A stretch of 6,196 bases of DNA from Oscillospiraceae bacterium (GCA_017539635.1 JAFYCQ010000066.1:1-6196); one strand, 5' to 3'. Counted from the first letter of the stretch, positions 1-6,120 are shown. Numbers and translations are program-made. The notes: generated from the letters alone by a model not told the origin.

Positions 1-722
<722 letters not shown>

Positions 723-748
723 AGTTTGTTTTTCCCCTTTCAAATAAT

Positions 749-779
749 AAAAATCCGCCCCTGTATCCCAGGGGCGGAT
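749..779 (-). terminator. Intrinsic terminator of the alaS T-box (attenuator)
   Basis: On the minus strand ATCCGCCCCTG (779-769) pairs perfectly over 11 bp with CAGGGGCGGAT (763-753) around the loop GGATA, and a T run follows (753-749, then ATTATTT). Its 5' arm is the same sequence that forms the 3' side of the antiterminator (780-769), so the two structures exclude each other. Uncharged tRNA-Ala binding is expected to favour read-through into alaS. Confidence 0.93.
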
Positions 780-1084
780 ATAGTATCCACGGTACCACCC
801 TGATTTGCCGCTTTCGCGGCATCTCATTCTGTTCCAAAAAGAACAAAACTACGTTACCGAGTACCGGGCCTGAGAAAAAGAAAGCTTAAGTAACGCTGTA
901 AAGTTCTTTTTGGTACTTTTTCTTTCAAGAAAAAGTATCAGAAGTCTTATAACGGAGACTGCCCGTCCCGCTCATAGCGGGCGGCTCGGAAACGGCCGGT
1001 ACGCCGCGCAGTAAAAGCTTTCACCCTACGCTTTCTCTCTGCAAATTACGCTAACGTACCTCTTTTCGTCACAGCCGGTTTAAC
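753..1084 (-). ncRNA. T-box riboswitch leader of alaS
   Basis: The minus-strand leader carries the T-box core: CAGGG (802-798), the bulge TGGTACC (797-791) that pairs with the uncharged tRNA 3' end, GTGGATA (790-784), loop CTA, TATCCGC (780-774) and CCCTG (773-769). These form a complete antiterminator with two helices around the bulge. Further upstream is a Stem I-like element: GCAG (1042-1039) with CTGC (1011-1008), AAAGC (1034-1030) with GCTTT (1018-1014), an AGAG bulge, and an apical loop containing the GGGTG motif; GGTACG (1060-1055) also pairs with CGTACC (1003-998). Middle hairpins are CCCGCT/AGCGGG (981-967), AGTCT/AGACT (960-943) and a 10-bp stem at 937-914. Known T-boxes sense uncharged tRNA; the gene downstream implies tRNA-Ala. 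Ala-type triplets (GCG, GCC) lie on the 3' side of Stem I, but I cannot fix which one is the specifier. The 5' end is inferred from the promoter. Confidence 0.93.
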
Positions 1085-1090
1085 TTTGTA

Positions 1091-1118
1091 AGTTTATCAT
1101 AAAAAAACGCTTTGTCAA
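1091..1118 (-). promoter_or_regulatory. Probable sigma-A promoter of the alaS T-box transcript
   Basis: A perfect TTGACA (1118-1113) is followed after 16 bases by TAAACT (1096-1091, four of six consensus positions). Transcription would start near 1084, just before the first recognisable T-box leader bases. The -35 box contains the TGA stop codon (1117-1115) of the upstream U32-family gene. The -10 choice is tentative; TATGAT at 1101-1096 fits the consensus better but leaves only an 11-base spacer. Confidence 0.6.
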
Positions 1119-2359
1119 GACTTTTCCCGCCGTATTACGGAAAGCCGGGGCGCGGGCATTGGAAGCGGCATGGTAAACTCCATCATGGGGTGGGGGAGAA
1201 CGGAAAGCGGCTCTCCCTCGGGGCTTTTCATGCCATGGGCGGTGAAGCTGACCGGCTCCGATTCCGGCGTCAGCAGGGTGAGGGTGTCCCCCTCGGAAAA
1301 CTTGTTTCTCTGGGTCAGTCGGGCAAGACCGCCTAAGTCGCAGCTTTCCACCACGGCGGCCACGTCGCATTCCGTGCGGTAGATTATCTTGTCGTAGGAC
1401 TGGCCGGGGCCGTCGGAGGAGAAGAAAAAGCCGGTGGAGTACTCCCGGTGGCTCACCTTGTTGACCTCGTTTTTCCACACCTGGGGCAGAGGCTCGCCTC
1501 TCACGGCGAAGTCAACGGCGTGGCGGTAGGCGTTGGTCACCACGGCGGTGTAGTAGGCGGATTTCATCCGCCCCTCGATTTTAAAGGACGTCACCCCGGC
1601 GTCAATGAGCTCCGGTATGTGGTCGATCATGCACAGGTCACGGGAGTTTAAGATATATGTGCCCCCGTCCTCTGTTATCTCAAAATACTGCCCCGGTCTC
1701 GTTTCCTCCACCAGGCTGTATTTCCAGCGGCAGGGCTGGGCGCATTTTCCGCCGTTGCCGTCGCGGCCTGTCATGAAGTTGGAAAGCAGGCACCGGCCGG
1801 AAAAGGAAACGCACATACTGCCGTGGACAAAGACCTCGATCTCCAGTTCCTTAGGGCAGCTTTTCCGCATTTCGGCTATCTCGGCCAGGGTCATTTCCCG
1901 GGCGGTTATTATTCGCTTGGCGCCCAGGTCGTAAAGCACCTTCGCCGCCTCGGCGTTGGCTACTCCCGTCTGGGTGCTGACGTGTATTTCCGCCTTGGGG
2001 GCGTATTTTTTCGCCAGAGCCAGGGCTCCTAAGTCGGAGACGATGACGGCGTCGGCCCCGGCGGAGGAGACGGCCTCAAAGCTCTCCGGCAGCAGGGCGA
2101 GGTCCCTGCCGTGCATGACGGTGTTGAGGGTGACATAGACCCGCACGCCCTTACGGTGGCAGTATTCCACGGCATCTGACAGCTCATCCGGGGTGAAGTT
2201 CCCGGCAAAGGCCCTCATGCCGAAGCTTTTCAAGGCCAGGTACACGGCGTCGGCGCCATAGGCCACCGCCATGTCAAGCCTCTCCCGGTCCCCGGCGGGG
2301 GACAGGACCTCAGGAGCGGGCGTAGTCGTCGCTGTTAAGGAAGTTCGTAAAGGAATCAT
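1115..2359 (-). CDS. U32-family protein, TrhP-like (tRNA U34 hydroxylation)
   Basis: This 414-residue protein belongs to the peptidase U32 family. Although named for collagenase-like activity, bacterial members of this subgroup (E. coli YegQ/TrhP, B. subtilis YrrN/YrrO) take part in prephenate-dependent 5-hydroxyuridine formation at tRNA position 34; other U32 members (UbiU/UbiV, RlhA) are also hydroxylation proteins. Visible hallmarks: EVLSPAGDRERLDMAVAYGA at 17-36, VYVTLNT at 74-80, the signature EVFVHGSMCVSFSGRCLLSN at 175-194, CAQPCRWKY at 206-214, and KIEGRMKS at 260-267. Cysteines 183, 190, 206 and 243 have spacings close to the four that bind a [4Fe-4S] cluster in UbiU-type proteins, so a cluster is likely. 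The ATG at 2359 is the only ATG, GTG or TTG ahead of the conserved N-terminus; it lies inside mltG and has no clear Shine-Dalgarno, which suggests translational coupling. B. subtilis has two tandem copies; only one is present here. I leave the symbol open because trhP paralogues cannot be told apart by eye. Confidence 0.9.
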   Translation of the reverse strand: MIPLRTSLTATTTPAPEVLSPAGDRERLDMAVAYGADAVYLALKSFGMRAFAGNFTPDELSDAVEYCHRKGVRVYVTLNTVMHGRDLALLPESFEAVSSAGADAVIVSDLGALALAKKYAPKAEIHVSTQTGVANAEAAKVLYDLGAKRIITAREMTLAEIAEMRKSCPKELEIEVFVHGSMCVSFSGRCLLSNFMTGRDGNGGKCAQPCRWKYSLVEETRPGQYFEITEDGGTYILNSRDLCMIDHIPELIDAGVTSFKIEGRMKSAYYTAVVTNAYRHAVDFAVRGEPLPQVWKNEVNKVSHREYSTGFFFSSDGPGQSYDKIIYRTECDVAAVVESCDLGGLARLTQRNKFSEGDTLTLLTPESEPVSFTAHGMKSPEGEPLSVLPHPMMEFTMPLPMPAPRLSVIRREKS

Positions 2360-3587
2360 AGCTGTTGAAGAAGTGGTGCACGCCGTCGGTGCCCAGACCG
2401 TAATAGTAGTAGTTTGTGGATTCGGGATAGAGAGCCGCCTTGATTGAGGCTATGCCGGGGTTGCAGATGGGCCCGGGAGGCAGGCCGGTGTTCGTATAGG
2501 TGTTGTATGGGGAATCGTAATCGAGGGAGAAGGCCTGGCCTGTGCCGGCTATTGCGTAGTAAATGGTGGCGTCTATCTGGAGATAGTGATTTGTGACATC
2601 GCTGTTCAGACGGTTGTAGATGACGGAGGCGATGGCTGCCCGCTCGTCGTTGTTTGCCGCCTCTTTTTCTATCATGGAGGCGATGATGATTATATCGTCG
2701 AGGGACATGCCCATCTCTTCCGCCCGGGCCCTGTACTCCTCCGTCAGCTTTTTGTCGAAGTTGGAGAGGAACTTGTTGATGACCCGGTTGGGGTTGTCTG
2801 TGATATAGAAGTTGTAGGTGTCGGGGAAGAGGTAGCCCTCCAGCCTGTCGCTCTCGCCGAGGGTCTCCTTGTCAAGGAACTCGTATTTGAAGTCGTGCTC
2901 CGCCGCAGCTTCCCAAAGATCCTCCTGGAAGCAGATCTCGTTGGCGTCCAGCAGCTCGAAGATCTGGCGCAGGGTGTAGCCCTCGGGTATGGTGATTGGC
3001 TCCGCTTCGATCTTTATGCTGCCGGAGGGGGTGAGACCATATACCAGCGCCCGGTAGTCGTAGTCCTCATGGAGCTGATACGTGCCGCCCGTAATATTTT
3101 TGGAGGCGCTGGAGAAGTGGGTGTAGAGCTTGAACAGGTATTTGTACTTCACCAGGCCGTGGTCGTGGAGAATGTCCGTCACGTCGTCGATGGAGGCGTT
3201 TCTGGGAATGGTTACCTCCACCGCCTCGTCGCTGCCGCCCAGACCCAAAACGTCCATTGACCAGGTCCAGCCCACGCAGGCGATCACCAAGGCGATGCAG
3301 ATGACGAAAAGAAAGTACAGTATGCCGCCCAAGCAGCCTGTCCTCTTTTCCCGGCGGGGGGTTATGGCCCGCTCCCGCTTTTCCCGCTCCTGCCGCTCCT
3401 CCGGCGTCTCATACTCCTCTTCAAAGTTGAAGTCCACCTGGAAATCGTCGGCGCTGTCCGGCTCTTTTTCGGGGATCTCGGGAAGAGGCTCGGGCTCCGG
3501 GGGAGTATAGAGGGAATTGCCCTCTCTGTCTATTCTCTCGACGAAAAAATCGTCCTGCCCGCTGTCGGGGACCTTGTTATCAGACAT
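2310..3587 (-). CDS. mltG: Endolytic murein transglycosylase MltG (YceG-like)
   Basis: MltG is a membrane-anchored lytic transglycosylase that cuts nascent peptidoglycan glycan strands and is thought to set their length. The 425-residue protein has an acidic, Pro/Glu-rich cytoplasmic N-terminus (about 1-80), a basic segment (PRREKR at 77-82), one transmembrane helix at about 86-108, a small LysM-like region (about 122-185), and the catalytic YceG domain. Diagnostic motifs are LEGYLFPDTY at 249-258, IIASMIEKEA at 301-310 (E307 aligns with the catalytic Glu of E. coli MltG, E218), ASVIYNRL at 320-327, QIDATIYY at 337-344, and the GLPPGPICNPG block with SIKAALYP at 368-388. The start is supported by AAAGGAAG at 3600-3593, 5 bases before the ATG. 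The extended acidic N-terminus is typical of Gram-positive forms. It overlaps the next gene by 50 bases and is probably co-transcribed with it. I found no convincing promoter upstream. Confidence 0.95.
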   Translation of the reverse strand: MSDNKVPDSGQDDFFVERIDREGNSLYTPPEPEPLPEIPEKEPDSADDFQVDFNFEEEYETPEERQEREKRERAITPRREKRTGCLGGILYFLFVICIALVIACVGWTWSMDVLGLGGSDEAVEVTIPRNASIDDVTDILHDHGLVKYKYLFKLYTHFSSASKNITGGTYQLHEDYDYRALVYGLTPSGSIKIEAEPITIPEGYTLRQIFELLDANEICFQEDLWEAAAEHDFKYEFLDKETLGESDRLEGYLFPDTYNFYITDNPNRVINKFLSNFDKKLTEEYRARAEEMGMSLDDIIIIASMIEKEAANNDERAAIASVIYNRLNSDVTNHYLQIDATIYYAIAGTGQAFSLDYDSPYNTYTNTGLPPGPICNPGIASIKAALYPESTNYYYYGLGTDGVHHFFNSYDSFTNFLNSDDYARS

Positions 3588-3769
3588 TTTTTCTTCCTTT
3601 CAGTGATTTCTGTGACCGCCGGGTTCATGCCGGCATAAGATGTTTCAGACGGAGAGAGAGCCGTCCTGAACAAATGAAAAAGACTTTTCCGGTGACTGCG
3701 CCCCGGAAAGCGATTTGGGAAATCCTTTTATTAATAAGCCGCGGCGCAGCGGCGGAATGGAGTATTTTT
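3588..3769. other. Divergent intergenic region between mltG and the Cys-rich microprotein
   Basis: This gap of about 180 bases must hold the start signals for both divergent genes. I see no consensus sigma-A promoter on either strand. Two modest inverted repeats are present: GCCGG/CCGGC at 3618-3634 and TTTCCGG/CCGGAAA at 3686-3709. The second is followed, on the minus strand, by AGTCTTTTT, so it could act as a weak attenuator before mltG, but this is speculative. Confidence 0.4.
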
Positions 3770-3913
3770 ATGTGCGGAAACAACTTTGGCGGTAATTCCT
3801 GTATCTGGATTATCCTCGTGCTCATCATCCTGTTTTGCGGCTGCGGCGGCAGCTGCGGAAGCATCTGCGGCGGCGGGTGCTGCGAAAGCCAGAACTGCGG
3901 CAACTGCTGCTGA
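3770..3913 (+). CDS. 47-residue Cys/Gly-rich small membrane protein, function unknown
   Basis: I do not recognise this gene as a named family. The frame runs from the ATG at 3770 to the TGA at 3911-3913. The start is chosen because GGAG (3759-3762) lies 7 bases upstream; the frame is open further back to an ATG at 3674, but that extension has no good ribosome binding site and a composition unlike the rest. The protein begins MCGNNFGGNSC, has one hydrophobic helix at about 11-23 (CIWIILVLIILFC), and ends in a Cys/Gly/Ser tail, with 11 cysteines in 47 residues (2, 11, 23, 25, 29, 33, 37, 38, 43, 46, 47). In layout (short polar Gly head, one helix) it recalls small YjcZ-type sporulation proteins of Firmicutes, but the Cys tail differs. 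It could bind metal, form a disulphide-linked layer in a spore coat, or be an uncharacterised small membrane protein. It is divergent from mltG and convergent with the next operon. Confidence 0.7.
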   Translation: MCGNNFGGNSCIWIILVLIILFCGCGGSCGSICGGGCCESQNCGNCC

Positions 3914-3928
3914 TAAGCCGCTTTGTGG

Positions 3929-3948
3929 GACCCGGTGAAAACCGGGTC
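3929..3948. terminator. Strong hairpin between convergent genes, probable terminator
   Basis: GACCCGGT (3929-3936) and ACCGGGTC (3941-3948) form a perfect 8-bp stem closed by a GAAA tetraloop when read on the plus strand. It sits 15 bases after the stop of the Cys-rich gene and abuts the stop of the cyclo-ligase gene on the other strand. Neither side has a real T run, so it may be an inefficient or factor-assisted bidirectional terminator, or a 3'-end stabiliser. Confidence 0.5.
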
Positions 3949-4503
3949 TCACCGTCTTATTATGCCGCTTTCGGTGACTATGCACATTACGCGCACGTCG
4001 TGGGGCTCCTCCGGCGCGTGGTCAATGAGCAGCTTTTCTCTGGAAAGCCCCACGGTAAAGGCGGGGGTGTCATGCAGGAATCTGTCGTAATAGCCCCCTC
4101 CCCGGCCCAGGCGGGAGCAGTCTCTCCCGTAGGCGGCGGCGGGTACTATTATGAGATCGCCCTTTTTGGGGGTGACTCTCTCGGCCCACTCCAGGGGCTC
4201 TCTGATGCCGAAAACTCCGGCGGAGGTGTCCTCGGGGTTTATTATGCGCAGGTGCTCCATTTTTCCGTTCCCCAGAACTCTCGGCAGGGCGACGGTCTTG
4301 CCCTCCTCCAGCGCACGAAGGACAAGCCCGTGGGTGTCCGGCTCCTTGTCGAAGCTGTAATACATGAAAACGGAGCCGGCGGAAATGAACTCAGGCAGGG
4401 ACACCACGTTTTCAAATATCCCCAGGTCGCTTTCTATTATATATTCGGGGCTGAGCGCGGCAGTGCGCGCCAGCATCTCCCGTCTCAGTGTTATCTTATC
4501 CAT
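3949..4503 (-). CDS. 5-formyltetrahydrofolate cyclo-ligase (MTHFS / YqgN family)
   Basis: This cytoplasmic enzyme uses ATP to convert 5-formyl-THF to 5,10-methenyl-THF, returning a stored or inhibitory folate to one-carbon metabolism. The 184-residue protein has the usual family length (about 180-200). Visible motifs: a basic N-terminus KITLRREML at 3-11 that matches the KxxLRxxxL family start, FDKEPDT at 51-57, FGIREP at 98-103, DLIIVPAAAYGRDCSRLGRG within 116-135, the nucleotide-binding GRGGGYYDRFL at 133-143, and EPHDVRV with a C-terminal VTESG at 166-180. Two adjacent ATG codons (4506 and 4503) are possible starts. I chose 4503, because it lies 6 bases from GGAGG (4514-4510), whereas 4506 is only 3 bases away. 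The gene overlaps the stop of the upstream glycosyltransferase gene by one base (TGATG), so translation is probably coupled. No functional link between the two products is evident. Confidence 0.94.
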   Translation of the reverse strand: MDKITLRREMLARTAALSPEYIIESDLGIFENVVSLPEFISAGSVFMYYSFDKEPDTHGLVLRALEEGKTVALPRVLGNGKMEHLRIINPEDTSAGVFGIREPLEWAERVTPKKGDLIIVPAAAYGRDCSRLGRGGGYYDRFLHDTPAFTVGLSREKLLIDHAPEEPHDVRVMCIVTESGIIRR

Positions 4504-5230
4504 CATCGCCCTCCGCAAAACAGGCGGCGCAGCACCACCAGGATCAGAAACTCCGGCAGCTTGAGCATGCGCTTTGCCCGCCAGGGCTCTTTTATAAGCC
4601 TGTAAAACCACTCCAGGCCGTGATTGACGAAAAACTCCGGCGCCCGCCGGACAGTCCCGGCGAACACGTCAAGAGAGCCGCCCAGCCCTAAAGCGAGACG
4701 AATGTTCAGCTTTTTGACGTTTTCCCACATCCAAAGTTCCTGGGCGGGAGCTCCGAGACACACGAAAAGCACGTCGGTGGACAGAGAGTTTATCTTATCT
4801 ATTATGGGCGCGGAGTCCTTAAAATACCCGTCGTTTACGCCGACTATGTTCAGCCCCGGATATTTGACCATGAGGTTTTCCGCCGCCTTTTCGGCTATGC
4901 CGGGCTTGGCCCCTAAGAAGAATACGGTGCGTCCCTCGGAAGCGCAGCGGCTCAAAAGCGTCTCTCCGTACTCTATCCCGGCCACCTTGCCGGAAAGGGG
5001 ACGGCCGAGTATTTTTGAGCCGATGACGACGCCGATGCCGTCGGGCAGCACGAGAAAGGCATCCTTTACGGCGTAGGCAGAGCCGGGTTTTTCCGGCAGG
5101 CCATTACTATCTCCGGGTTGGGCGTGACGGTATAGCCCCGCCCGCCGGAGGCAATGAGCTGAAGGCTCTTATCCACGGCGTCAGACAGCGTTATATCGTC
5201 AAATTCAGTTCCCAGAACGTCCTTTCTCAT
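4503..5230 (-). pseudogene. WecG/TagA/CpsF family glycosyltransferase, frameshifted
   Basis: TagA-type enzymes add N-acetylmannosamine to the lipid-linked GlcNAc in wall teichoic acid linkage-unit synthesis; relatives (WecG, CpsF) build other surface polymers at the membrane. The N-terminal part (ATG 5230-5228, MRKDVLGTEFDDITLSDAVD, then VTPNPEIVMACRKNPAL) reads in one frame and hits TAA at 5068-5066 after 54 codons. The rest (AYAVKDAFLVLPDGIGVV, then NDGYF, LGAPAQELW, GLGGSLDVFAGTVRRAP, GLEWFYRLIKEP) continues in the next frame from about 5077 to the TGA at 4505-4503. Adding one G between 5078 and 5077 (CTGCC to CTGGCC) restores a continuous 242-residue protein of normal family length. The family Thr (VTPN) and the proposed catalytic Asp (LPDG) then fall on different halves, so neither fragment should work alone. 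GAGG at 5241-5238, 7 bases upstream, supports the start. It could be a true lesion or a sequencing error in a G run. A GTG at 5051 could start the C-terminal fragment, but it is the conserved Val of VLPDG, not a natural start. Confidence 0.88.
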
Positions 5231-5261
5231 GTCAAAACCTCGTTGCAGATTTTTTCAAAAT

Positions 5262-5290
5262 ATTCTATCATAAGTGACATAATAAGTCCA
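5262..5290 (-). promoter_or_regulatory. Promoter of the glycosyltransferase / cyclo-ligase operon
   Basis: On the minus strand TGGACT (5290-5285, four of six -35 positions) is followed after exactly 17 bases by TAGAAT (5267-5262, five of six -10 positions). TGA directly before the -10 makes it an extended -10 promoter. The start site would be near 5255, leaving a short leader of about 25 bases with GAGG before the ATG at 5230. Confidence 0.7.
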
Positions 5291-5348
5291 GCATAAAAGC
5301 ATTAAACAGGCAATATAGGGCGATCGGAAAAGAAAAAATAAAAAAATC

Positions 5349-5377
5349 TTGACAATACGCCATGCCGCTGTTATAAT
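5349..5377 (+). promoter_or_regulatory. Consensus sigma-A promoter of infC operon
   Basis: TTGACA (5349-5354), a 17-base spacer and TATAAT (5372-5377) match the vegetative consensus at all positions with ideal spacing. Transcription would begin near 5384, giving a leader of about 160 bases before infC. Such a strong promoter fits a ribosomal operon that is trimmed afterwards by attenuation. Confidence 0.95.
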
Positions 5378-5383
5378 TTCAGA

Positions 5384-5543
5384 GCAAAAACAAAGAGGGT
5401 ACGGCATCCCCGACCTCACCCGGCCGCATGAGCGCGCCGTGGTCGAACATTGAGAAAAGGCGCTTAGGGGCGCTTTTGCCTGTGTGCGGATGCGGTATCG
5501 TCGCGTCCGTTTTTTTATTGCGTATTTTTTGGAGGTGTTATTC
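5384..5543 (+). promoter_or_regulatory. infC operon leader, probable L20-type autoregulatory attenuator
   Basis: The untranslated region between the promoter and infC is about 160 bases, GC-rich and foldable, and ends in an intrinsic terminator. In B. subtilis the infC-rpmI-rplT leader is controlled by ribosomal protein L20, which promotes premature termination; the same position and operon here suggest the same control. I see pairing options inside it: GGC-CGC/GCG-GCC around 5422-5438, GCGC/GCGC around 5460-5473, and two segments, GCATCC (5404-5409) and CCGCAT (5424-5429), each complementary to the 5' arm of the terminator (5488-5495), as expected for antitermination. L20 binding itself cannot be confirmed by eye. 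Confidence 0.7.
5487..5516 (+). terminator. Intrinsic terminator (attenuator) in the infC leader
   Basis: CGGATGCG (5487-5494) pairs with CGCGTCCG (5502-5509) over 8 bp, including one G-U wobble, around a 7-base loop, and is followed by seven T residues (5510-5516). It lies 14 bases before the infC Shine-Dalgarno, too close to end any upstream gene, since no upstream plus-strand gene exists. It must therefore act on the infC transcript itself. Confidence 0.92.
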
Positions 5544-5546
5544 ATC
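5531..5546 (+). promoter_or_regulatory. infC ribosome binding site and non-canonical AUC start
   Basis: GGAGG (5531-5535) is followed by TGTTATTC and then ATC (5544-5546) in frame with IF-3. The ATT at 5540-5542 is out of frame. This arrangement decides the infC start and suggests IF-3 autogenous control through discrimination against AUC initiation. Confidence 0.8.
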
Positions 5547-6062
5547 GCAACTTCTGCCCACCAGATAAACGAAGAGATAACCGACGCCGAGGTGCGTCTT
5601 ATCGGGGAAAACGGCGAACAGCTGGGTATAATGTCCGCTGAGGAGGCTCTCAAGGTGGCCGTGGAGATCGGCCTCGACCTTGTCAAGATAGCTCCCGGCT
5701 CCACACCCCCCGTGTGCAGGGTGATGGATTACGGCAAGTACCGCTTCGAGCAGTCCAAGAAGGAGAAAGAGGCTCGCCGCAACCAGCGTGTTATCGAAAT
5801 AAAGGAAATACGCATGTCGCCCAGCATCGGCGACAACGACTTCAACGTCAAGCTCAAAAACGGACAAAAGTTCCTGAAGGAGGGCGACAGGCTGAAGGTG
5901 TCCGTGCGCTTTCGCGGCCGTGAGATGGCTCACACGGAGATCGGCGAGGAGCTTTTGCTGCGCTTTGCCGACGAGTGCGCCGAGATAGCCACCCTGGACA
6001 AAAACCCCAAGCTGGAGGGGAGACACATGAGCGTCTTTCTCTCGCCCAAGCCTCAGAAATAA
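5544..6062 (+). CDS. infC: Translation initiation factor IF-3, probable AUC start
   Basis: IF-3 binds the 30S subunit, prevents premature 50S joining and proofreads start codons and initiator tRNA. The frame gives 172 residues from ATC 5544-5546, a usual IF-3 length. The N-domain begins HQINEEITDAEVRLI at 6-20, the family signature RVMDYGKYRFEQSK is at 59-72, a Lys/Arg-rich linker follows (73-83), and the C-domain shows EIKEIRMSP at 85-93 and KVSVRFRGREMAH at 118-130. No ATG, or plausibly placed GTG or TTG, precedes HQINEEI: a GTG at 5535 overlaps the GGAGG (5531-5535), and a GTG at 5484 lies in the terminator hairpin. The ATC sits 8 bases after GGAGG, giving fMet-ATSAHQINEEI. Non-AUG starts such as AUU in E. 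coli and Geobacillus infC are known and make IF-3 repress its own translation. An AUC start is inferred here, not proven. Confidence 0.95.
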   Translation: MATSAHQINEEITDAEVRLIGENGEQLGIMSAEEALKVAVEIGLDLVKIAPGSTPPVCRVMDYGKYRFEQSKKEKEARRNQRVIEIKEIRMSPSIGDNDFNVKLKNGQKFLKEGDRLKVSVRFRGREMAHTEIGEELLLRFADECAEIATLDKNPKLEGRHMSVFLSPKPQK

Positions 6063-6120
6063 TTTTGTAGATTCTGTATTGCAGAGCATCTAATATCATT
6101 CGGAAGGAGAAAAACAAGTC

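Noticed and set aside
2586..3260. A 224-codon plus-strand frame opposite mltG
   Set aside because: Val/Gly-rich antisense shadow of a well-supported gene, without a ribosome binding site or family motifs.
3618..3634. GCCGG/CCGGC inverted repeat upstream of mltG as an operator or terminator
   Set aside because: Only a 5-bp stem with no T run and no recognisable operator consensus; likely chance in GC-rich sequence.
3674..3769. A longer start (ATG 3674) for the Cys-rich small protein
   Set aside because: No convincing Shine-Dalgarno before it, and the added residues resemble translated intergenic DNA. The ATG at 3770 has GGAG at 7 bases.
3835..4605. A 256-codon plus-strand frame opposite the cyclo-ligase gene
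   Set aside because: It overlaps the Cys-rich gene and a clear cyclo-ligase on the other strand and has no recognisable domain. The frame is open because of GC-biased codon use on the complementary strand.
5484..5543. An in-frame N-terminal extension of IF-3 starting at GTG 5484
   Set aside because: It begins inside the terminator hairpin, is translated through its T run, has no ribosome binding site, and adds residues not seen in IF-3. GGAGG just before ATC 5544 gives a better start.
5538..6089. A 183-codon minus-strand frame opposite infC
   Set aside because: Antisense shadow of IF-3; no independent signals.
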